DNA from: JBGPIT01 sp041485125
GTDB lineage: Bacteria; Desulfobacterota; Binatia; UTPRO1
Assembly: GCA_041485125.1 (NCBI GenBank)
Contig: JBGPIT010000116.1
Location: 1-12,388 of the forward strand
DNA length: 12,388 nt
Direction of reading: 5' to 3'
Both the position numbers and the translations under genes were made by a program. This document shows positions 6,930 to 12,388 of this stretch, piece by piece. A model generated the notes under the pieces. The model was given only the letters and a program-made list of their open reading frames with translations, did no database searches and was not told the origin of the DNA. Each line of letters starts with the position of its first letter. Positions within the stretch are counted from its first letter, which is position 1.

Positions 6930-7868
6930 ATGAAGGCAACGCAACGAGTGGGGACGATGGCGCTGGCGGCCGTGGCCGTGTTGACGGTCGCAGTCGCGCC
7001 GGCGGCGGCCCGACGCAATCACACCGTCCATCAAAAAAGCGAGCTCGAGAACACCGGCATGGACGACAACGCATCGGGGCTCGCCAGCCTGCAGGTGAAG
7101 AACGGCTCCGACGGCCGCTTCGATCTCCAAGTGAAGAAGCTCGACCGCGAGGCGACGTACGAGGTGCTCGTCAACGGCGTGCACATCGGCGCGATCACCA
7201 CCAGCAGGGGCGGCAGCGGCCGGATCCGCTTCCGCAGCCGTCCGCACTCCTCGAAGGACCTGCTGCTCGGGTTCGATCCGCGCGGCGCGACGGTCGTCGT
7301 TCGCAGCGCCGACGGCACGGACGTGCTGCAGGTCACGATGACCGACGATACGCCCGCGGACGGCAGCACAGTGGTGTGCTGCGTTCCGGACGATTCCCAC
7401 GCGGAATGTGAGGATCGCACGGCCGATGAGTGTGCGGCACAGGGAGGCACCGTGTCGACCGCGACGTCGTGCCTGCCGAATCCCTGCGCGGACGTTCCGC
7501 CGACACCGGGCACGGAGGTGATCTGCTGCACCCCCGACGACAGCGGCCCCGAATGCGAGGACCGCAGCGCGGCCGAATGCGCGGCCGAGGGCGGCGTCGT
7601 GGTCGAGGCGACCTCGTGCGCGCCGAACCCCTGCGCGCCGACGATCCCCGCCGCGGAGCTGATTCAGTGCTGCATTCCCGATGACAGCGGCTTCGAGTGC
7701 GAGGATCGCACCTCCGAGCAATGCGCCGCGCAGGGTGGCAGCGACATGGGGGCCGGCACCTGCACGCCGGACCCGTGCGCCTCGCTTGGGACCCCGCCGA
7801 CCGGCGACGACAACGGCGGCGGCAACGGTCAGGGCGGCGGCGCCGACGATCCTCCCGGACACAACTAG
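6930..7868 (+). CDS. Secreted protein with three six-cysteine repeats, sigma-54 controlled
   Basis: A 312-aa protein with a strong ribosome site (AGGAGG at 6916-6921, 8 bases before ATG). The signal peptide spans residues 1-27 (cleavage after APAAA). Residues about 35-137 form a cysteine-free, probably beta-rich domain containing ATYEVLVNGVHIGAI and a region ending DVLQVTM. Then come three tandem repeats (148-187, 197-236, 245-284), each CC-x8-C-x7-C-x12-C-x4-C with the conserved core PDDS..ECEDR....CAA.GG. All 18 cysteines of the protein lie in these repeats. The tail is Gly/Asp/Pro-rich and disordered. There is no lipobox and no CxxCH heme site. Equal cysteine spacing suggests each repeat is a small disulfide-knotted or metal-binding module acting outside the cytoplasm. 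I do not recognise a named family. It sits between the kinase and activator genes and behind a sigma-54 promoter, so it is the likely output of that system. Confidence 0.85.
   Translation: MKATQRVGTMALAAVAVLTVAVAPAAARRNHTVHQKSELENTGMDDNASGLASLQVKNGSDGRFDLQVKKLDREATYEVLVNGVHIGAITTSRGGSGRIRFRSRPHSSKDLLLGFDPRGATVVVRSADGTDVLQVTMTDDTPADGSTVVCCVPDDSHAECEDRTADECAAQGGTVSTATSCLPNPCADVPPTPGTEVICCTPDDSGPECEDRSAAECAAEGGVVVEATSCAPNPCAPTIPAAELIQCCIPDDSGFECEDRTSEQCAAQGGSDMGAGTCTPDPCASLGTPPTGDDNGGGNGQGGGADDPPGHN
7371..7781 (+). repeat. Three tandem 48-49-codon cysteine-rich repeats
   Basis: Repeat cores lie at about 7371-7490, 7518-7637 and 7662-7781 inside the gene at 6930. Each encodes six cysteines with identical spacing (CC-x8-C-x7-C-x12-C-x4-C), and the cysteine sets are offset by 49 then 48 residues. 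The protein motif is kept while the linkers (DVPPTPGTE, PTIPAAE) diverge, which points to old internal duplication under selection for the cysteine scaffold. Confidence 0.9.
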
Positions 7869-7902
7869 ATTCCGCTCGGGCGTAGCGCCCCTCGATTCGC
7901 GA

Positions 7903-7938
7903 GCGTGGGGCGGGAGCGTGAACGTTCCCGCCCTACGC
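7903..7938 (+). terminator. Strong hairpin after the Cys-rich gene, probable terminator
   Basis: Arms GCGTGGGGCGGGAGCGT (7903-7919) and ACGTTCCCGCCCTACGC (7922-7938) form a 16-17-bp stem with a tiny loop, starting 35 bp after the stop codon. Both imperfect positions are G-U pairs in plus-strand RNA (7916/7925 and 7907/7934) but would be A-C mismatches in the opposite transcript, which argues for a structure selected in plus-strand RNA. There is no T run, so it may act through a factor, stabilise mRNA ends, or be a palindromic repeat copy. Confidence 0.5.
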
Positions 7939-7996
7939 CTGTCTCTGCGTCCGGCCGCCGTGGTGTCCCATCGACTACCTTTTTGATAGGTCCTTC

Positions 7997-9433
7997 ATGC
8001 AACTCTTTGATCCAATCGTTCCTTCCACCGTGAGCGCCGATGAGCCCGTCCGCGATCGCATGAGCGGCCTCCACATTCTCATCGTGGAGGACGAGCCCGT
8101 GTTGGCGCGCAATCTCCGCCGCTCGCTCGAACGCGTCGGGCACACGGTGGCGGCGGTCGAGAGCGGGGAGGCGGGGCTCGCCTACGTCCAGGACGTGCGC
8201 CCCGACCTGGTCCTCCTCGACAATCGGCTGCCCGGCGCGAGCGGGCTGGAGACGTTGAAGGCGCTCCGCGCCCACGATGCTTCCCTGCTCGTGATCATGA
8301 TGACGGCCTTCGCGACGCTCGAGGATGCGGTATCGGCGATGCGCATGGGTGCCGCCGATTTCGTCCGCAAGCCGATCGGGCTCGCCGAGCTCGAGCTCGC
8401 GATCGACCGCGCGGTGCAGCACGAGCGCCTGCAACAAGAGCTGCGCTACCACCGCGGCAAGCGCGACGGGCACGGCGGCGGCGGCCTGCGCGGCAGCTCC
8501 GAAGCGATGGAGCGCGTGCGCCGTACGCTCGAGCGCCTGCGCGGCATCCAGCGCGCGCGCGGCGGCGGGCCGACCATCCTCATCACCGGCGAGACCGGCA
8601 CCGGGAAGGGTCTCCTCGCGCGCACGCTGCACGCCGAAGGCGCACGCAGCGCCGGTCCGTTCATCGAGATCAATTGCACCGCCATCCCCGAGACGCTCCT
8701 CGAGGCCGAGCTCTTCGGTTACGAGAAAGGCGCGTTCACCGACGCGCGGACCGCCAAGCCAGGCCTCGTCGAGGCTGCCGAGGGCGGCACGCTCTTCCTC
8801 GACGAGATCGGGCACGTGAGCGGCGCCGTCCAGGCGAAGCTCCTCAAGGTGATCGAGGAGCGCACGATCCGGCGCCTGGGCAGCGTCCGCGACCGCCCGA
8901 CGGACGTGTGGATCCTCGCCGCCACCAATCGCGACCTCGAGCTCGCGGTACGCCGTGGCGATTTTCGTGAGGACCTCTACCACCGCCTGCGCGTGCTGGA
9001 GCTGACGATGCCGCCGCTGCGCGAGCGCGGCGACGACGTGCTCGAGCTGGCGGAGCACTTCCTCGTGCAGCACGCCGCGCAGTATGGCGTCGCGGCGCCG
9101 ACCCTGAGCGCGTCGGCGCGCGAGGCGCTCCGCGCCTATCGCTGGCCGGGCAACGTGCGCGAGCTCGCGAACGTCATGGAGCGTGCGGTGCTCCTCGCCG
9201 AGCATGGCACGCTCGAGCCCAAGGATCTCGCGATGCTACCGCCGCAAGCGCCCGCGTCGGAGTTCCGGGTGACCTTCCCGCCGACCGGCATCGTCTGGGC
9301 CGACCTCGAGCGCAGCCTGATCGAGCAGGCACTCGCACAGGCGGGCGGCAACCAAGTGCGTGCGGCTAAGCTTCTCGGCTTGTCGCGCGACGCGCTCCGC
9401 TACCGAATGGAGAAATACGGCATCGGGATCTGA
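7997..9433 (+). CDS. NtrC-class sigma-54-dependent response regulator
   Basis: A 478-aa protein. The receiver domain (about 25-140) has the acidic pair Glu31/Asp32, phosphoacceptor Asp75 (LLDNRLPG), Thr103 and Lys125 (RKP). The AAA+ domain (about 165-400) has Walker A GETGTGKG (198-205), Walker B GGTLFLDE (263-270) and an LYHRL arginine-finger region (327-331). The sigma-54 contact loop reads GAFTDA (245-250) rather than the canonical GAFTGA. The C-terminus (about 438-474) is a Fis-type helix-turn-helix (GGNQVRAAKLLGLSRDALRYR). It should open sigma-54 promoters after phosphorylation by the kinase encoded at 4916, and the -24/-12 promoter at 6853 is the nearest target. Homologous sequence begins at the second in-frame ATG (8060, MSGLHILIVEDE), so the true start may be there; ATG 7997 is preceded by a modest AGG about 7 bases upstream. 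It is separated from the Cys-rich gene by a hairpin. Confidence 0.95.
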   Translation: MQLFDPIVPSTVSADEPVRDRMSGLHILIVEDEPVLARNLRRSLERVGHTVAAVESGEAGLAYVQDVRPDLVLLDNRLPGASGLETLKALRAHDASLLVIMMTAFATLEDAVSAMRMGAADFVRKPIGLAELELAIDRAVQHERLQQELRYHRGKRDGHGGGGLRGSSEAMERVRRTLERLRGIQRARGGGPTILITGETGTGKGLLARTLHAEGARSAGPFIEINCTAIPETLLEAELFGYEKGAFTDARTAKPGLVEAAEGGTLFLDEIGHVSGAVQAKLLKVIEERTIRRLGSVRDRPTDVWILAATNRDLELAVRRGDFREDLYHRLRVLELTMPPLRERGDDVLELAEHFLVQHAAQYGVAAPTLSASAREALRAYRWPGNVRELANVMERAVLLAEHGTLEPKDLAMLPPQAPASEFRVTFPPTGIVWADLERSLIEQALAQAGGNQVRAAKLLGLSRDALRYRMEKYGIGI

Positions 9434-9535
9434 GCGCTCGCCGCAGGTATCCTGTTTGCCGGCGCGTCTGAAAAGGGGCTCTGTGGCCTCACCTTGGCGC
9501 ACGAGGGCGCAGCCCTTTCCCGAGCGCCGACCTCC

Positions 9536-9665
9536 ATGCCACCGTCTCCAGATCACTCGACACCGCTCCGCCGTGGTGCACGGCGCTCGGCGCGCTCGTC
9601 GTCGCCTTCGCGCTCTACGCCAACGCGCTGCCGCACCCGTTCCTGAGCGACGTCAACCACGCCGC
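9536..9665 (+). pseudogene. N-terminal scrap of a multi-spanning membrane protein (TMTC/glycosyltransferase-like)
   Basis: ATG 9536 opens a frame reading MPPSPDHSTP. A one-base shift near 9560-9570 then gives a hydrophobic stretch, TALGALVVAFALYANALPHP, followed by FLSDVNH, up to about 9660. The ALYANAL..PF.SD pattern is how many TPR-linked O-glycosyltransferase-type (TMTC/PMT-like) proteins begin, just before their first luminal loop. No continuation follows: the next recognisable homology is a PstS-like protein in yet another frame. The family is recalled from pattern and is tentative; the frame break and abrupt end are seen in the sequence. Confidence 0.4.
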
Positions 9666-9704
9666 GTCACCGATCGACGCTTCGACCGGCTCGAGGAGGG
9701 AGCG

Positions 9705-10055
9705 GGGATCGTCGGAAAGGCAAGCGTCATCACCGCCATCTCCCGCGATGAGTTCCGCGAGATCTACCTACGTCGACAGCGCCTCTGGCCGAGCGGAGCG
9801 CGCGTCGTGCCGATCATTCTTTCCGCGGATCACCCCGCACGCGCGCGCTTCTCGCAGCTCGTGCTCGGACGCTCGCTCAACGATCTGACGTCGTACTGGA
9901 ACGCCCGCTACTTCGAAGGCGTGACGCCGCCCGCGGTCGTTCGATCGGCGGCGGCGGTCCGGGCCTACCTGGCGGCGGAGCCGGATGCGATCGCATACTT
10001 GCCTCTGGCGGACGTCGACGAGACGTGCCGTGTCATCCTCGTGCTGGGGCGATAG
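9705..10055 (+). pseudogene. PstS-like phosphate-binding-type protein, N-terminus missing
   Basis: About 116 codons ending in TAG. The translation runs GIVGKASVITAISRDEFREI...RRQRLWPSGARVVPIILS...SYWNARYFEGVTPPAV...AIAYLPL. This resembles the compact PstS-like periplasmic binding proteins of about 130-150 aa, with the ISRDELRxIFLGR..WPDG..V, YW...F.G and GAIGYVP landmarks. The usual secretion signal and first strand are absent. In frame, the only nearby start is GTG 9573, which would prepend arginine-rich shadow sequence and no signal peptide. The body itself shows no frameshift, so the loss of the 5' end may be recent. Short PstS-like proteins are, as I recall, sometimes found beside porin, kinase and regulator genes, so this may have belonged to the module upstream. 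Confidence 0.55.
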
Positions 10056-10463
10056 GCCGCGCGCCCGCCGGCTCCCGAACGGGGACCTGCGCCGGCGCGG
10101 TTGCGTCGAGGCGCGCTCCCGGAACGAGTACGCAACCGAACCACCCGCAATGTCGTTCGCGACTCGCACCGATCGTTGGCCACCGCGCGGGTAGCACGCC
10201 GTCGGCCACACTTGAAGGGTGATCGGTGCTTGCGGATGCGTGGCCGCGTTTGGGAGCGAGCGCGGCGCGCTGTCGCGCGCACCGCTTTCATTACGCCGGG
10301 CGTAGGATCCGCGCACAATGTTGCGGGAAGCGGGTCGTGGGTCGCAATCGGAACGGCTCCATCCGACGGGCATACGGCTTGCTCCATGAGGTACGAGCTG
10401 GATCCTCGCTGCGGGCAGGGCGCCGCACGATGAACAGCAGCCAATGAGCGAGGAGGTCGTCAA
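10056..10463. other. Spacer upstream of the six-Cys secreted protein
   Basis: About 400 bp with no convincing gene on either strand; the open frames translate to arginine/proline-rich shadow sequence. It should contain the promoter for the gene at 10464, but I see no clear consensus. A short GC-only inverted match (GCGCG-CTGT-CGCGC, near 10268-10282) is too weak to call. The region may be further decayed coding sequence. Confidence 0.4.
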
Positions 10464-11396
10464 ATGGACAGACCACGGTTGGAACTGTCGTTGATCGTGC
10501 TGCTGCTGGCGGGCGTGGGCGGCGCATTGCCGGCGGTGCGTGGTGAAGCCGCCAAGAGCACGGGTCCATGCACGAAGATCGCGGACGCGGAGCTCAAGGC
10601 CTGTCGCTTCGATACCAGGGACGAGCTGTGGCTCGCGGCGGCGCGATGCGAGAACCTCGCCACGAAGGACGAGGTCAAGGCGTGCCGGCAGCAGGCGAAA
10701 ACCGACCAGAAGGATGCGCAACAGACCTGCGGCGAGCAGCGCGTTGCGCGCCTCCAGGTGTGCGCCGACATCGGCGTCGGAGCGTACCGGCCCGTCATCG
10801 ACCCCATGAAGTTTCACAGCGACGTCACGAATCAATTTTTCCCTCTGCCGCCCGGGAAGACGTACGTGTACGAAAGCTCGGTGGAGCACGTCGAGGTGAC
10901 GGTCACGAGCGATACGAGAACGATCATCGGGGTGCCGTGCCGAGTCGTCAGGGACGTCGTCACCGACAAGCAAAGCGGCCAGGTGATCGAGGATACGCTC
11001 GACTTCTTCTCCCAGGATGACGCGGGGAACGTCTGGTACATGGGCGAGGAGTCGAAGCAGCTCGACCACGGCGCTCTGCTTGGCATCGAGGGGTCCTGGC
11101 TGTCGGGCAGGGACGACGCCCAGCCCGGCATCGTCATGGAGGCAACGCCGGCGGTCGGCGACGAGTATCGCCAGGAGTTCGCTCTCCCGGACGCCGAGGA
11201 CCTCGCCAAGGTGGTCAGTCTGAACGCATCCGAGACGGTGCCCTTCAACTCGTACACGAATCTCGTCGAGACCGACGAGTTCTCGCCCCTCGAGCCCGGC
11301 CTCATCGAGCACAAATTCTACGCCGCGGGTGTCGGGAACATCCTCGTGGTCGATGAGAACGCCGTGCGCCTCGAGCTCATCAGCGTCACCCCGTAG
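10464..11396 (+). CDS. Secreted hypothetical protein with six spaced N-terminal cysteines
   Basis: A 310-aa protein with a good ribosome site (AGGAGGT 10451-10457) 6 bases before ATG. The signal peptide spans residues about 1-28. Residues 30-105 look helical and carry six cysteines at 36, 47, 62, 74, 89 and 100; their steps (11, 15, 12, 15, 11) are mirror-symmetric, suggesting a disulfide-braced helical hairpin. Residues about 110-308 form a beta-rich domain with SDVTNQFFPLPPGKTYVYES, then DAGNVWYMGEE, GSWLSGRDDAQPGIVM and PLEPGLIEHKFYAAGVG. I recall this C-terminal domain from secreted hypothetical proteins of several phyla, without a known role. There is no lipobox and no heme site. It is apparently monocistronic, with decayed genes on both sides, so it seems to be retained by selection. 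Confidence 0.8.
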   Translation: MDRPRLELSLIVLLLAGVGGALPAVRGEAAKSTGPCTKIADAELKACRFDTRDELWLAAARCENLATKDEVKACRQQAKTDQKDAQQTCGEQRVARLQVCADIGVGAYRPVIDPMKFHSDVTNQFFPLPPGKTYVYESSVEHVEVTVTSDTRTIIGVPCRVVRDVVTDKQSGQVIEDTLDFFSQDDAGNVWYMGEESKQLDHGALLGIEGSWLSGRDDAQPGIVMEATPAVGDEYRQEFALPDAEDLAKVVSLNASETVPFNSYTNLVETDEFSPLEPGLIEHKFYAAGVGNILVVDENAVRLELISVTP

Positions 11397-11406
11397 GAGC
11401 CCAGCG

Positions 11407-11587
11407 ATGGCAGCGCGCCGGGAGCGCATCGTTCTCGGCGCGCTGCTCGTCGCGACGGCTCTGCTCCGACTGGTGTCGACTCCGATGAGCCGCAGCACCT
11501 GCACGTCGTCTGGGGGTGGGCGAGCGGCCCGCGATCGTCTTCGTGATGCGGCTCGCGATGCTCCCGCTCTACGCGGCGAGTCTGTAG
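11407..11587 (+). pseudogene. Wrecked glycosyltransferase-like membrane protein (5' remnant)
   Basis: Three short coding-like pieces follow one another in three different frames. First, MAARRERIVLGALLVATALL from ATG 11407 is a signal-anchor-like start. Second, DSDEPQHLHVVWGWASG from 11478 looks like the acidic first periplasmic loop of ArnT/PMT-like (GT39-type) enzymes. Third, RPAIVFVMRLAMLPLYAASL from 11525 runs to TAG 11587 and looks like the next membrane segment. In such enzymes the second and third pieces are normally separated by a few dozen residues, so an internal deletion is likely as well as two frame changes. The start lies 8 bp after the stop of the gene at 10464. The end coincides with the IS91 remnant on the other strand. 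The family call is from pattern and moderately sure; the broken state is clear. Confidence 0.6.
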
Positions 11588-12130
11588 AGATCCGGGAGGT
11601 CGGTCGGGAGACCGAGGTGGCGGAGAATGCGCGTGACGACGGCAGGATCCTCGATCGTCGCGATCAGGCGGAGTCGCCCGCCGCATTGCGAGCAGGCGAG
11701 CACGTCGATAGCGAAGATCCGGCGCAGGAGGTCGGCCCACGTCCAGTAGCGGCGGGGTGGTCGCGCGGGCGCCGTGGGTACCGCCGCCGTCGTCGCATCC
11801 AGAGGAGCCGTTGTCTCGCTCGCGGGCGGCGACAGAGCACCCCACGGCTGGCGCAGGCGCGCCGGCAGGCGGTGGTGTCGATCCGGAAGTTTCCGGCACG
11901 GCGGCAGGCGGTGGGTAGGCTCGTGTGCGCGCGCCCGCGGGCATGCGCCGCCAGACGCCGTGATAGAGGAGCAGATTGACGCGCGGGCGCGGCACGAGCA
12001 CCGGCAATTTTTCGAGGAGCTCGAGCGGTTGAAAGAGGAGCTGGCGCGTGCCGTCGCTCCACGCGTGCGTCAATGTGTACAGGACGCGCCCATCGCGGAG
12101 GCGTTCGAGCCGCCGGTTTGCGAGCCGGGC
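11569..12130 (-). mobile_element. IS91-family transposase remnant, C-terminal part, frameshifted
   Basis: Reading the minus strand from about 12130 to 11569 gives the C-terminal third of an IS91-type (Transposase_32) transposase in three frames. Frame one (12130-11954): RLANRRLERLRDGRVL, THAWSDGTRQLLFQPLELLE, LVPRPRVNLLLYHGV. A lost base right after YHGV moves to frame two: LAAHARGRAHTSLP. Further down a third frame gives PPRRYWTWADLLRRIF, CSQCGGRLRLIATIED and TRILRHLGLPTDLPDLYR, stopping at TAG 11571-11569. The N-terminal zinc and HUH catalytic parts are missing, so it cannot move itself. IS91 elements transpose by rolling circle without terminal inverted repeats, so ends cannot be seen directly. 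The last residues (about YRLAA) overlap the glycosyltransferase-like remnant, placing one boundary near 11575-11590. Confidence 0.8.
11863..11914. repeat. 13-bp direct repeat flanking a palindrome inside the IS91 remnant
   Basis: CGGCAGGCGGTGG occurs at 11863-11875 and again at 11902-11914, exactly 39 bp apart. Between them is the perfect palindrome CCGGAA-GT-TTCCGG (11883-11896). This lies in the poorly conserved linker of the transposase, so it may be a 39-bp (13-codon) duplication or a scar of a small insertion. Confidence 0.5.
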
Positions 12131-12388
12131 TGCCGACCGGCTATCAACGTTCATCTGGCTCTCCTGGTGCCGGACGTCGCCGGCGACCGCGAGGTGCTCC
12201 CCGGTGTGTGACACAACGTCTCGTCTGCGGTGCCCGTGGCGCACAATGGGTGCGAGGCCGCGCGCGGGCGTTGCGGCGGACGCGGGCTTCGCGGTGCCGC
12301 GACGGCGTGAATGTGGAACGGAAGCTGCTCGCTGGCGTAGGGGCTGATCGCGTGTCGACGTATCTGACGTATTCATTGATGAAGCATC
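12131..12388. other. Unassigned sequence beyond the IS91 remnant
   Basis: An open minus-strand frame continues from the transposase remnant up to an ATG at 12376, but its translation (with VSHTGEHLAVAGDVRHQESQ) does not match the expected upstream part of an IS91 transposase. The other frames give nothing recognisable. It could be decayed element sequence or flanking host DNA. Confidence 0.4.

Noticed and set aside
6822..7862. Minus-strand ORF of 346 aa opposite the Cys-rich gene
   Set aside because: It appears repetitive only because it mirrors the Cys-rich repeats; no signal, motif or start site supports it.
7865..9205. Minus-strand ORF of 446 aa opposite the response regulator
   Set aside because: Antisense shadow of a clearly identified NtrC-class gene; low-complexity Arg/Ala/Glu/His composition.
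10516..10530. GG-N10-GC sigma-54-like match (TGGGCGGCGCATTGC)
   Set aside because: It lies inside the signal-peptide codons of the gene at 10464 and lacks the CACG part of the consensus; chance match in GC-rich DNA.
9768..11504. Long minus-strand ORF of 578 aa
   Set aside because: It runs antisense through the PstS-like remnant and the well-supported secreted protein at 10464, with no recognisable domain and no ribosome site; typical high-GC shadow.
11318..12376. Single 352-aa minus-strand ORF as an intact transposase
   Set aside because: Only the middle (about 12130-11954) matches IS91; after YHGV the homology moves to the other two frames, so the open frame downstream is not the protein.

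Overview
The window is GC-rich DNA with strong G/C preference at third codon positions, Gram-negative envelope genes (an outer-membrane barrel, many secreted proteins) and sigma-54 regulation. This suggests a 'deltaproteobacterial'-type lineage such as Desulfobacterota, Myxococcota or Binatota. The lineage is an inference from gene style; no rRNA or marker gene is present.

Left part (1-2656): the 3' portion of a ferrous-iron uptake operon. A 5'-truncated feoB, a 68-aa cysteine-rich small protein and a DtxR-type regulator fused to a FeoA-like domain are joined by GTGA stop/start overlaps. A roughly 340-bp spacer follows, holding at most one small minus-strand ORF.

Middle part (3000-9433), the most interesting section. 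A secreted monoheme c-type cytochrome fused to a predicted outer-membrane beta-barrel resembles the iron-oxidase Cyc2 in layout. It overlaps (ATGA) a periplasmic type-1 copper (cupredoxin) protein, and 12 bp later comes a membrane histidine kinase. Next is a near-perfect sigma-54 (-24/-12) promoter with a palindromic upstream site. It drives a secreted protein carrying three six-cysteine repeats, after which a strong hairpin and the gene for an NtrC-class sigma-54 activator follow. I read this as an electron-transfer or metal-redox module with its own kinase/activator pair, whose most direct visible target is the Cys-rich protein.

Right part (9434-12388): an eroding region. It holds a frameshifted N-terminal scrap of a multi-spanning membrane protein joined to an N-terminally truncated PstS-like binding protein. 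An intact secreted hypothetical protein with six regularly spaced N-terminal cysteines comes next. It is followed by a wrecked glycosyltransferase-like membrane gene (three frames in 180 bp) abutting the C-terminal remnant of an IS91-type transposase on the minus strand. No tRNA, rRNA or CRISPR array was seen.
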